The notes under the pieces: generated by a model | The model's input: only the letters and a program-made list of their open reading frames with translations | The model's database searches: none | What the model was told of the DNA's origin: nothing | Shown: piece after piece, positions 16,680 to 24,195 of the stretch | Position numbering within the stretch: the stretch's first letter is position 1 | How the letters are laid out: each line of letters starts with the position of its first letter | Assembly (NCBI RefSeq): GCF_013299185.1 | Contig: NZ_JAAFKG010000071.1 | Coordinates: forward strand, 1-34,861 | Origin: Microcoleus sp. bin48.metabat.b7b8b9.023 | GTDB lineage: Bacteria; Cyanobacteriota; Cyanobacteriia; Cyanobacteriales; Microcoleaceae | DNA length: 34,861 nt | Direction of reading: 5' to 3' | Position numbers and translations under genes: made by a program

Positions 16680-16723
16680 GCGAGCGAGACGCTCGCGGCA
16701 GTGTTCGCGAGCGAGACGCTCGC
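16680..16723. repeat. Two identical 17-bp hairpins
   Basis: GCGAGCGAGACGCTCGC occurs at 16680-16696 and again at 16707-16723. Each can fold into a six-bp stem with a GAGAC loop. They lie between MITE copy 1 and composite repeat copy B. Confidence 0.8.
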
Positions 16724-16749
16724 ACTGTGTAAAAAACGCTTTTTACCAA

Positions 16750-16852
16750 ATTGGGATGCTCCCTTAAAATCAGACTATTCATTACTCCAATACTCGGACT
16801 TATAGGTAAATTTCGCTCTCAAACAATTAACTGTCAACTGTCAACTGTTGAA
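16750..16852 (-). repeat. Composite 3'-end repeat, copy B
   Basis: This contains AAAATCAGACTATTCATTAC, the ACTCCAATACTCGGACTTA block shared almost exactly with copy A, and a short CAACTGT STRR (about 16830-16852). The STRR encodes the final STVDS and stop of the adjoining minus-strand gene. The copy is truncated at its outer end. Confidence 0.7.
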
Positions 16853-17109
16853 CAAACTGCCAGAATTAGCGGCATATTTTTGAGAGCGGAGATGACAGCA
16901 AAGTTTTTGCTCGATCGAAGCGAAATTTTTTCTGGACTGTGCAAGATGATGTCCTGTTTGTCAACTGTAATCCAAGCAATTCCTGACAAAACTTGAATTT
17001 CTCGATGAGTTTGAGGCAACCTGTACACCTCGTTTTTCATGAGGATTATGCGATCCTTTTCGATGGCTCCGCTAACGGGCGCTGAGCATTCGGAATATCT
17101 TTGAAGCAT
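16834..17109 (-). CDS. Small cupin-like (possibly DUF2917) protein
   Basis: 91 residues. The core NEVYRLPQTHREIQVLSGIAWITVDKQDIIL reads as short beta strands with the pattern of DUF2917-type mini-cupins (a Leu-rich strand, then V-x-G-x-x-W-x-T). The assignment is tentative. An excellent AAGGAG (complement of 17115-17120) five bases before the ATG at 17109 fixes the start and supports a real gene. Residues about 10-20 (PVSGAIEKDRI) are encoded by a 33-base repeat also found inside the gene at 34302. The C-terminal STVDS comes from an STRR. So both ends of the protein have been changed by repeats. Confidence 0.65.
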   Translation of the reverse strand: MLQRYSECSAPVSGAIEKDRIILMKNEVYRLPQTHREIQVLSGIAWITVDKQDIILHSPEKISLRSSKNFAVISALKNMPLILAVCSTVDS

Positions 17110-17178
17110 AGCATCTCCTTGATAATTAACAATCAAAAAGTCACAAATTTTCCCTCAATATCCTAGGAACGGGTTAAA

Positions 17179-17285
17179 TATAGCCTTTCTCAAAAAGATG
17201 AGGTATGACTGACAGCTTATATAACCGCTTAGACAAAGAGGGCTGAAGCCCAACAACATACCTCACCTATCTGAGAAGGGCTATA
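17179..17285 (+). repeat. 107-bp MITE family, copy 2
   Basis: TATAGCCTTTCTCAAAAAGA at the left edge and TCTGAGAAGGGCTATA at the right. The interior, TATGACTGACAGCTTATATA and GAGGGCTGAAGCCCAACAAC, is nearly identical to copy 3 (20026-20132). It lies between the divergent cupin-like and MocR genes. Confidence 0.85.
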
Positions 17286-17606
17286 AGTTCCTTGAAAACT
17301 GCAAATTATCCCTAAGGTTGTGTTCCCACAACCAACTTGCTAGATGAGCAAGCGAACTCTTAAACTTGCACTCCTAAAAAACGCTTTTTACAAAAGCATT
17401 TTGCTCTCAAATAGAAGTATTAATTCACTTTAATCAAAAAACTGGAATTTGTGAAGATACGGTTTGGGAAACTTTGAGCGGTACAGTTTCTCAGTCCACC
17501 AACTGTTTTGGTAAAATATCTGAAAACTGTACTGGGCAATTGGACAGATCAATCGTTTATAGTGTTGCTGTAGCGGTTTTCGGTTAGGACGCGGTAGAGC
17601 TGTGTC
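17286..17606. other. Intergenic region upstream of the MocR regulator
   Basis: About 320 bases with no gene. It includes the word AAAAAACGCTTTTTAC (about 17377), which is also found at about 16735. MocR-type regulators often bind direct repeats near their own promoter, but I cannot point to a convincing pair here. Confidence 0.4.
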
Positions 17607-19133
17607 TTGGATTTCAATGAATTGAAAATTGCGATCGCCCTGTACTGTCACGATCGAATATGTGCTGTGAAAATACCCCTAGACAGACAATCTCCCAAAC
17701 CGATTTACTTGCAGATTCGCGATCGCCTCAAGCGACTGATCCAGTCTGGGACATTACCACCTGGACAACGCTTGCCTTCCATTCGATCGCTAGCTAACAC
17801 CTTGCAAGTGGCCCGATTGACAGTCATTGAAGCTTACGGCGTTTTAGAAGCAGATAGCTTGATTTATGCTCGCCAAGGCTCAGGATACTTTGTCAGCCAT
17901 CAAACAGTGCCCACCCCGAGACTGGGAACAGCTTTTCCGTCCCTTCAAGATGCGATCGTCCCAGATACAGATGGAGGCCGTTTTTGCGATAGCTTCTTGG
18001 CTTCAATTCAGGTACAATCGCAAACAGGAATTACTGACTTTAGCTCGGGTTTTCCCCGTCCTTGGGGATTGCAAGACTTGCAAAAAATCGCCAGACGAGC
18101 CGTCACCGAAGCCGGAGATACACTCTTCAGATACGGTTTTCCTGGGGGACAGCCGATTTTGCAGCAACAAATTGCTCAAATGTTGGTGCAACAAGGACTC
18201 GATGTTGCTCCAGAACAATTGATTCTGACTAACGGATCTCAGCAGGGATTGTCTTTAGCGATGCGTCACTATGTCCGATCTGGCGATCGGGTAATTGTAG
18301 AAGCACCAACTTATCACGGAGCAGTTGCTATTTTAGAAGATATAGGAGCTAAAATTGTCGGCATTCCCATGACGGTCGAAGGGATGAATTTAGCTATCCT
18401 AGAATCTTGTCTCCAGACTCACCGCCCTAAATTAATTTACACGATCAGCACGCTCCACAATCCTACTGGGCTGACAACTTCTCAAACTCATCGCCAGCAG
18501 TTATTAGCATTAGCCAGTCAATATGAATGCGCCATTTTAGAAGATAACGCCTACGAAGGACTAAATTTTCAGCCTGTTCCTGCGCCTATCAAAGCCTTTG
18601 ACCAGCAAAACCTGGTAACATATATTGGCACTTTCTCCAAAACTCTAATCCCAGGCCTGCGAGTTGGTTGGATTATCGTTCCAGATGTCGAATATCAGGC
18701 TATTATGAGACAAAAATTATTGCACGATTTTCACGTATCAACTATTTCTCAGGCAATAGTTAGTGAATATCTGGCTTCCGGTCATTACCGCCGACATTTG
18801 AATCAGATTCGGATGCAAAACTTGCAGAGCAGAAATGCCATGCTGCAAGCTTTGGAGCGTTACTTTCCCCAGGAAGCCAGTTGGACAGTCCCTGAAGGGG
18901 GATTGTTTTTGTGGGTACATTTACCGAATTGCCTGTCAGTACAAAAAATTTGTCAAGAGGCTTTATCTGAAGGTATTTTGATTGCTTGCGGTAGAGCATT
19001 TTTCGCCGATCGCAAAGGCTATCCAGCAATGCGATTGAATTTCTCTCTTTTGCCTGAAGAAATTGAGCGGGGTATCGCTATTGTTGGTAAGTTACTCCAG
19101 CGACATATGATATCGAATCTGAAAGCAGTATGA
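17607..19133 (+). CDS. MocR/PdxR-type regulator: GntR HTH fused to class I aminotransferase domain
   Basis: 508 residues at most. Residues about 25-95 are a GntR winged helix (PIYLQIRDRLKRLIQSGTLP, PSIRSLANTLQVARLTVIEAY, GSGYFVS). From about 140 on is a fold-type I aminotransferase domain with the PLP lysine in YIGTFSKTLIPGLRVGW (Lys345) and the upstream YTISTLHNPTG block. MocR proteins are PLP-sensing transcription factors (for example PdxR for vitamin B6, GabR for GABA); the target here is unknown. The start is uncertain: TTG at 17607, or GTG at 17667 directly before KIPLDRQSPKPIY, where family similarity begins. Confidence 0.9.
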   Translation: MDFNELKIAIALYCHDRICAVKIPLDRQSPKPIYLQIRDRLKRLIQSGTLPPGQRLPSIRSLANTLQVARLTVIEAYGVLEADSLIYARQGSGYFVSHQTVPTPRLGTAFPSLQDAIVPDTDGGRFCDSFLASIQVQSQTGITDFSSGFPRPWGLQDLQKIARRAVTEAGDTLFRYGFPGGQPILQQQIAQMLVQQGLDVAPEQLILTNGSQQGLSLAMRHYVRSGDRVIVEAPTYHGAVAILEDIGAKIVGIPMTVEGMNLAILESCLQTHRPKLIYTISTLHNPTGLTTSQTHRQQLLALASQYECAILEDNAYEGLNFQPVPAPIKAFDQQNLVTYIGTFSKTLIPGLRVGWIIVPDVEYQAIMRQKLLHDFHVSTISQAIVSEYLASGHYRRHLNQIRMQNLQSRNAMLQALERYFPQEASWTVPEGGLFLWVHLPNCLSVQKICQEALSEGILIACGRAFFADRKGYPAMRLNFSLLPEEIERGIAIVGKLLQRHMISNLKAV

Positions 19134-19137
19134 ACTA

Positions 19138-19272
19138 TGCGGACTGAAGTCCGCACTACGAACCTTATTTATTGCGGACTGAAGTCCGCACTACGAACCT
19201 TATTTATTGCGGACTGAAGTCCGCACTACGAACCTTATTTATTGCGGACTGAAGTCCGCACTACGAACCTTA
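19138..19272 (+). repeat. 35-bp tandem repeat, 4 copies
   Basis: The unit is GCGGACTGAAGTCCGC (a palindromic hairpin) followed by ACTACGAACCTTATTTATT. Three perfect periods of 35 bp and a fourth partial copy end 50 bases before the GST start. It belongs to the same family as the repeats at 7090, 21200 and 31245. Confidence 0.9.
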
Positions 19273-19321
19273 TACTTTCTCGATCTGTGTAATTTGCGGT
19301 TAGTTCAAAACAAGGATAATT

Positions 19322-19921
19322 ATGTTCAAACTCTACGAATATTCGCCCTCAGGCAATTGCTATAAAGTTCGCTTGCTCTTAACTCAACTCAATATTCCAT
19401 TCGATCGCACAGAAATTAATATTCTGCAAAAAGAAAGTCGCACAGCCGAATTTTTGGTCAAAAATCCCAATGGCCGCATTCCGGTTTTAGAGATTGCACC
19501 GGGTAAGTTTCTGTTTGAATCGAATGCGATTATGTTTTACTTGAGCGAAGAAACTGAGTTTTTCCCCACCGATAAATTTGAACGCGCTCAAGTGATGCAG
19601 TGGTTGTTTTTTGAACAGTACAGTCACGAACCTTTTATTGCAACTTCTCGTTTTTGGTATTTGACAGGGAAAGCACAGGAATATCAAGATGCACTGCAAC
19701 AGAAACAAGCACCGGGTTATGCTGCTTTGGGGGTGATGGAACAGCATTTAGAGAAAAATGACTTTTTTGTGGGCGATCGCTATTCTATTGCTGATATCGG
19801 TTTATTTGCGTACACTCACGTTGCTGGGGAAGGCGGATTTGATTTGACGGGGTTTCCGGCAATTAAAACTTGGATTGAGCGAATCAAGAATCAGCCTCGA
19901 TATATTAGCATTACAGATTAA
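19322..19921 (+). CDS. Glutathione S-transferase family protein
   Basis: 199 residues with the two-domain GST layout. The N-terminal thioredoxin-like domain (MFKLYEYSPSGNCYKVRLLL) carries the Ser/Cys region near residues 10-13, the cis-Pro block NGRIPVLE (about 61-68) and the glutathione-binding FESNAIMFYL (Glu-Ser, about 75-77). The C-terminal helical domain contains the N-capping FFVGDRYSIADIGLFAYTH. It is probably involved in detoxification or stress response; the substrate is unknown. AAGGAT upstream of the ATG is a fair ribosome-binding site. The 5' side is occupied by the 35-bp tandem repeat. Confidence 0.92.
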   Translation: MFKLYEYSPSGNCYKVRLLLTQLNIPFDRTEINILQKESRTAEFLVKNPNGRIPVLEIAPGKFLFESNAIMFYLSEETEFFPTDKFERAQVMQWLFFEQYSHEPFIATSRFWYLTGKAQEYQDALQQKQAPGYAALGVMEQHLEKNDFFVGDRYSIADIGLFAYTHVAGEGGFDLTGFPAIKTWIERIKNQPRYISITD

Positions 19922-19934
19922 GATTGCAGTAACT

Positions 19935-19998
19935 GTAGGGTGCGTCGCTACCTTAAATCACAAAAAAACAGCGACAATTGATGAGCGACGCACCTTAC
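19935..19998. terminator. Inverted repeat downstream of the GST gene
   Basis: GTAGGGTGCGTCGCT (19935-19949) pairs with AGCGACGCACCTTAC (19984-19998) with one mismatch. It starts 13 bases after the GST stop and could act as a terminator. The GGTGCGTCGCT core is shared with the 72-bp repeats at 33904-34045, so it is also part of a dispersed family. Confidence 0.6.
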
Positions 19999-20025
19999 TT
20001 ACTCGAAGATTGTGTGTATCACATA

Positions 20026-20132
20026 TATAGCCTTTATCAAAAAGATGAGGTATGACTGATAGCTTATATAACCAGTTAATCTAAGAGGGCTGAAGCCCAA
20101 CAACGTACCTTATCTTTCTCAGAACCGCTATA
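20026..20132 (+). repeat. 107-bp MITE family, copy 3
   Basis: Left edge TATAGCCTTTATCAAAAAGA and right edge TTCTCAGAACCGCTATA. The interior is almost the same as copy 2. It lies 12 bases beyond the ada stop codon. Confidence 0.85.
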
Positions 20133-20144
20133 AAGGGTATGAAT

Positions 20145-21188
20145 TCACGATCGACAATTTTTTGCTTCCAGATCGAGCAACCATTGTTTTCGCCATAAAC
20201 CACCCGCGTAACCTGTTAATGTGCCATCAGATCCAATTACTCGATGACAAGGAATCACAATACAAATTCTGTTCCTGCCGTTAGCATTTGCCACCGCACG
20301 AACAGCTTGAGGATTTTTCAATGCAGAAGCTTGTTGTTGGTACGAACAAGTTGCACCGTAGGGAATCTTTTGTAACTCTTGCCAAACTGCCTGCTGAAAT
20401 TCCGTTCCCGGTGTGAATAGCGGCACTGAAAACTCTTTTCGCTGGCCTGCAAAATACTCATTGAGTTGTAGTTGCAACAAATCAAAATGTTTGTTTGTGC
20501 CTTGCAGTACAGTCGCATCTAAAAGTTTAGTCAATGACTCAAACTGCCTCTCAATCATTTTGCGATCGCTAAATTCTAAAAGGCAAATACCTTGGGCAAC
20601 TGCACAGGCGAACATAGTTCCTAAGGGAGTTTCCAATCTAGTAAGATCTATTACTTGTTTGGTTTTGCTATTTGATGGCGACACGCCCAAAATAGATTTA
20701 AATGAATCGTTAAAACCGCTGAGCGATTCATAGCCGCTATCGTAGGCTGTAGCAGTAACTGTTTCGCCATTTTGGATTTTCTTAAAAGCTGAATTTATCC
20801 GCAACATTCTTTGGTAAGCATGAAAAGTAATGCCGTGATTCTTCAAAAACCAACGGCGGATTTGACTTGGCTCAATGCCTCGGGAAGCCAAATCCAAATC
20901 TGTCAATTTTGTGGCGGGATTGTTGCCGATTTCGCGTAGAATAGCTTGAATGCGATCGGGTGTTGCATTCAGCATTTCCAAAGGTTTGCAAACCTTACAG
21001 GCTCTGTAACCGTGAAGTATCGCTTCTTTAGCAGTTGGGAAAAATTCTACATTTTCTTTTTTAGGTTTCCGTGCCGTACAAGTTGGGCGACAAAAGATAC
21101 CAGTGGTTTTTACTGCTGCAAAAAAAGTCCCTTCCCAGGAAACATCTTTGTCAACAAGTGCTCGATACATTAAATCATCTGTCAGCAT
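20145..21188 (-). CDS. ada: Ada: bifunctional methyl-sensing activator and O6-methylguanine-DNA methyltransferase
   Basis: 347 residues with all three parts. (1) The N-terminal Zn/Cys4 methyl-phosphotriester domain has GIFCRPTC (Cys33, Cys37) and ACKVC (Cys64, Cys67). (2) The AraC-type HTH is at about 75-175 (YQRMLRINSAFKKIQNGE, SGYESLSGFNDSFKSILG). (3) The C-terminal methyltransferase has its acceptor cysteine in IPCHRVIGSDG (Cys314). It repairs alkylated DNA and, once methylated, activates its regulon. No ribosome-binding site is visible: the 51-bp repeat array begins only about 12 bases before the start codon and fills the normal promoter region. That is unusual for a gene controlled by its own product. 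Confidence 0.95.
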   Translation of the reverse strand: MLTDDLMYRALVDKDVSWEGTFFAAVKTTGIFCRPTCTARKPKKENVEFFPTAKEAILHGYRACKVCKPLEMLNATPDRIQAILREIGNNPATKLTDLDLASRGIEPSQIRRWFLKNHGITFHAYQRMLRINSAFKKIQNGETVTATAYDSGYESLSGFNDSFKSILGVSPSNSKTKQVIDLTRLETPLGTMFACAVAQGICLLEFSDRKMIERQFESLTKLLDATVLQGTNKHFDLLQLQLNEYFAGQRKEFSVPLFTPGTEFQQAVWQELQKIPYGATCSYQQQASALKNPQAVRAVANANGRNRICIVIPCHRVIGSDGTLTGYAGGLWRKQWLLDLEAKNCRS

Positions 21189-21199
21189 ATTTTTTGGGC

Positions 21200-21556
21200 A
21201 ATATGGTTCGTAGTGAGGACTTTAGTCCGCATTTTCAAGAACTTGCATTCAATATGGTTCGTAGTGAGGACTTTAGTCCGCATTTTCAAGAACTTGCATT
21301 CAATATGGTTCGTAGTGAGGACTTTAGTCCGCATTTTCAAGAACTTGCATTCAATATGGTTCGTAGTGAGGACTTTAGTCCGCATTTTCAAGAACTTGCA
21401 TTCAATATGGTTCGTAGTGAGGACTTTAGTCCGCATTTTCAAGAACTTGCATTCAATATGGTTCGTAGTGAGGACTTTAGTCCGCATTTTCAAGAACTTG
21501 CATTCAATATGGTTCGTAGTGAGGACTTTAGTCCGCATTCTCAAGGACTTATATTC
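21200..21556. repeat. 51-bp tandem repeat, 7 copies, at the ada 5' end
   Basis: Copies start at 21200, 21251, 21302, 21353, 21404, 21455 and 21506. The first six are essentially identical and the last is degenerate near its end. The unit contains GTTCGTAGTGAGGACTTTAG (palindrome GGACTTTAGTCC) and TTTTCAAGAACTTGCATTC. Because 51 is divisible by three, several frames stay open on both strands, giving false repeat proteins with a 17-residue period. Confidence 0.95.
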
Positions 21557-21728
21557 CCAACGCTCAAACTTGATTGCGATGAGATAACCAAACTTGATAT
21601 TACTATATTGCCCTCGATGACAAAAGTTTGCCAACCGAAAAATTAACAACTATTTTTTGTAGTCCTGCATAGTAAGTCTAATCTCATACAGTTCAGTGCG
21701 GATACCTCCATCTTTTATACAAAAATTC

Positions 21729-21853
21729 TAAGCTGTTGTGCATCTAGATTGTGTCTGAATATCGATCGCCCTATGGGAGAAGGGAATTCGGGGAGATGAT
21801 TGGACGATTTGTGATGGTCATCAAGATATACAATTTAAATACACAGCCGCTTA
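21729..21853. repeat. Inverted-repeat element (MITE-like), copy 2
   Basis: A 125-bp element. The left end TAAGCTGTTGTGCATCTAGA and right end ACAATTTAAATACACAGCCG plus CTTA pair imperfectly, and both match the ends of the element at 5341-5455. The rest of 21557-21962 is noncoding as far as I can see. Confidence 0.6.
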
Positions 21854-21962
21854 CCGGATTTTAGATAAAAAAATGGAATAATAGGGAACTGAGAATGTGT
21901 GTGGAAGCTTTTCGGGTGCTATTAATTGGCTCTGACATGAGAAAAACAATCAATAATTGTGA

Positions 21963-22496
21963 ATGGAAACACGAATTTTGGGATTAGATCCGGGCTTGGC
22001 AAATCTTGGTTACGGCGCGATATCTTGTCATATTATCCCCGGCAAACAAGACGAGAATAGCGTTTCCCTAATTGATTGTGGTGTGATTAAAACAACGCCA
22101 AAGCAGGAAATGGGACAGCGCCTAAAAACAATTTATGAAGATTTGCATACGGTAATTGATGAGGTAAAACCAGATTTGGCAATTGCCGAAAAACTGTTTT
22201 TTTACAAAATGGGAAATACTATACTTGTAGCCCAAGCACGGGGCGTTTTGACGCTGGTATTGGCTCAGTGCGGTGTGCCGCTGTTTGAGTTTACGCCTGC
22301 TCAAATTAAGCAAGCTTTGACTGGCCGCGGCAATGCTGATAAATCGGAAGTACAAGAGGCAGTGGCGCGGGAGTTGGAGTTGGGTTATATTCCGAAACCT
22401 GATGATGCGGCGGATGCTTTGGCTGTGGCTTTGACTGGTTGGTACGATGATGATATTTGTCCGAAAAAAATACCCTTAGAAACTGGAAAAGTTTGA
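21963..22496 (+). CDS. ruvC: Crossover junction endodeoxyribonuclease RuvC
   Basis: 177 residues. It cuts Holliday junctions with RuvAB in recombination repair. The RNase H-fold acidic residues are present: Asp9 in ILGLDPGLANLGYG, Glu76 in LAIAEKLFF, and the C-terminal DDAADALAVAL (Asp148, Asp151). FTPAQIKQALTGRGNADKSE is the conserved junction-binding block. ATG at 21963; no clear Shine-Dalgarno. It lies alone, without ruvA or ruvB, as is usual in cyanobacteria. A composite STRR repeat begins about 10 bases after its stop. Confidence 0.94.
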   Translation: METRILGLDPGLANLGYGAISCHIIPGKQDENSVSLIDCGVIKTTPKQEMGQRLKTIYEDLHTVIDEVKPDLAIAEKLFFYKMGNTILVAQARGVLTLVLAQCGVPLFEFTPAQIKQALTGRGNADKSEVQEAVARELELGYIPKPDDAADALAVALTGWYDDDICPKKIPLETGKV

Positions 22497-22505
22497 TTTA
22501 AGCGC

Positions 22506-22650
22506 TGTTGAACAGTTGACAGTTGACAGTTGACAGTTGACAGTTGACCATGGGAGAGCGACCTCTACCTAGAAGGAAGAGGATTGAAGTAATGAATAGT
22601 CTGATTTTAATTTCTTCCTCAAAAGGAGAGGCTTTCAATCAATTCTTTAT
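22506..22650 (+). repeat. Composite 3'-end repeat, copy C
   Basis: The STRR (GTTGACA heptamers, 22508-22548) is followed by CCATGGGAGAGCGACCTCTA, AGTAATGAATAGTCTGATTT and GAGAGGCTTTCAATCAATTC. Read as the complement it matches copy A over almost its whole length. The order gene end - STRR - unit is the same as for copies A and B; here the gene is ruvC. Confidence 0.78.
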
Positions 22651-22669
22651 GGTAAATAAATACAATTTC

Positions 22670-22914
22670 AGGTATGCTAGAAAGGTAGGAAATAACAAAT
22701 CTGACATGAGAGAATTCGTGTAAATAGAGTTCTGTTGATTCTTTCAGATTGGCAATCGCTTATTCAATAGTTTCACCCGGGCTAGCTGTTCCCACTTCAG
22801 GGCATTCTGCCACATAAATATCTTTTCCCCAATAAACGATTGTTGTAAAGATACATTGTTGTAAAGATACGAGGCGTATTTTTACAATGCTTACTTAGTT
22901 TTCACTCTAATCAT
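22670..22914 (-). pseudogene. Decayed HicB-like (DUF1902-type) antitoxin gene
   Basis: On the minus strand one frame reads TIVYWGKDIYVAECPEVGTA then SPGETIE, stop (22760-22762), then AIANLKESTELYLHEF. This is the HicB-like fold pattern with a stop where the family usually has Glu (ETIEEAIANL). The 5' part begins MIRVKTK (ATG at 22914), then meets a stop and loses frame over a duplicated 16-base word GTATCTTTACAACAAT. The gene is therefore broken in at least two places. No HicA toxin is next to it. Confidence 0.6.
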
Positions 22915-23124
22915 TATTTTGGCAAATCGGGCGATCGCCCTTTTCCTTCCCAAAGCGCGATCGCCCTTTCTTAAGTTACACGATGAAGGACACGGAATTG
23001 CCGTTTTCCTACGAATATCTGTTATTGTAGGCTATATTTGTAGGACATGGCATTGCCGTGTCCGGCTTCTAGTTCCCGCAGCCGATCGCACTTTCTTCAC
23101 CCGGAAAACCTACTTTTTCTGAGA
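22915..23124. other. Intergenic region with short dyads
   Basis: Two gcGATCGCCCtt words and a dyad GGACATGGCATTGCCGTGTC (about 23043) that can fold as a hairpin downstream of the CHAD gene. A related GGACACGGAATTGCCGTT lies at about 22988. The open frame across this stretch has no protein-like features. Confidence 0.45.
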
Positions 23125-24195
23125 CTAATCACTCTTAGCACCTGCAACCACAGGATGAATTAAAGTCGATCGCAAATCTTGCCTAATTTCCGATTTCAAA
23201 TACTTGCGCTGCAAAACCTGCCATTTTTGCCAAGCCCCGTAGCGTTTTTGGGCTAGCAAACCAGCCAGTTTCGGCAACTCTTTTTGCAAATCGCGATCGA
23301 CAAAATCTGTCAGAAACTCCCCTAAAACTTCACAGTCTTGAATATCGCCCAAACATTCCTGAACAGCTTTTACATCTTCGACATAAACTTCATAAGTCTC
23401 CCCGTAAAAATCGCCAAACAGATTCATCAAATACCGAACCCGCTTAGCTTGCTTCCGCAAATCGTGCAGAATAGTTCCCTCCGCTGCTAACTTCTCTTCC
23501 ACAGCCGACTCAGTCAAATCATCAGCAACTTTAACTTTGCCATCCTCATATTCGGTGCCCAGCAGCCAAGCTGGATGCAGGAAAAACTCACTGATTTGAG
23601 GTAACAGCAAATCTGGTACAACCTCGGCAATTGGCAAATGTTCGATCGCCCTAAACTGCGGTTTTTCTACCCAATTCTCGATCGACTCTTTCAGCGACTG
23701 GTAGCTTTTGTGTTCCAAAACAGCCCTCACCGCTTTCAAAGCCCGACGCCGCTGTTTGAGCAAACTCAACAAAGCTTCATCCAAAACTTCCTGTTCGTCA
23801 GCCGGCAAATTCGGGTAATATCCGTTTTGGAGACTTTCGAGCATCACATCCAAATCTCTGAGCCTTCCCAGAATCCGCCCCACCTTACCAATTTTGTGTT
23901 CAGAAGCTGCTTTTGGCAAGTCTAAAACCGGAGCAAAACCCGTTACAGCCGATCGCAAACGCCGCATTCCGACTCGCATTTGATGAAGTTCTTCTGCATC
24001 TTTGTCTTTGATAACTTCAGCCTCGTGCCCTACTGCTTTGCGGAAATATTTCTCGATCGCACCCGAGGCTGCGCCTCCGAGAGTTTTGACTTCAGTTTTA
24101 ACTTTTGCTGATGTTTTGACGTTCATGCTTGATGTTTTTACGTTCATGGTAGATGTAGAGTCCACTTTCGCGATCGACTTTAATTTTGATTTCAA
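23125..24195 (-). CDS. CHAD domain protein
   Basis: 356 residues. A CHAD (conserved histidine alpha-helical) domain covers about residues 45-330. It has HQMRVGMRRLRSAVTGF (His and Arg of the polyphosphate-binding helix), GRLRDLDVMLESL, and ILHDLRKQAKRVRYLMNLF with a second His/Lys/Arg set, then IQDCEVLGEFL. CHAD domains bind inorganic polyphosphate. There is no CYTH/TTM triphosphatase partner domain, so it is a stand-alone CHAD. The N-terminal 35 residues are Lys/Thr/Ser-rich and contain a duplicated MNVKTS, offering several possible starts. It is likely cytosolic. Confidence 0.9.
   Translation of the reverse strand: MKSKLKSIAKVDSTSTMNVKTSSMNVKTSAKVKTEVKTLGGAASGAIEKYFRKAVGHEAEVIKDKDAEELHQMRVGMRRLRSAVTGFAPVLDLPKAASEHKIGKVGRILGRLRDLDVMLESLQNGYYPNLPADEQEVLDEALLSLLKQRRRALKAVRAVLEHKSYQSLKESIENWVEKPQFRAIEHLPIAEVVPDLLLPQISEFFLHPAWLLGTEYEDGKVKVADDLTESAVEEKLAAEGTILHDLRKQAKRVRYLMNLFGDFYGETYEVYVEDVKAVQECLGDIQDCEVLGEFLTDFVDRDLQKELPKLAGLLAQKRYGAWQKWQVLQRKYLKSEIRQDLRSTLIHPVVAGAKSD

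Noticed and set aside
19138..21556. CRISPR array
   Set aside because: The tandem units are head to tail with no variable spacers, and no cas gene is in the window.
21071..21649. Long open frames on both strands over the 51-bp array, giving 17-residue repeat proteins
   Set aside because: The period is divisible by three, so frames stay open on both strands at once. The unit is a known-type palindromic DNA repeat found elsewhere outside genes, and there is no ribosome-binding site.
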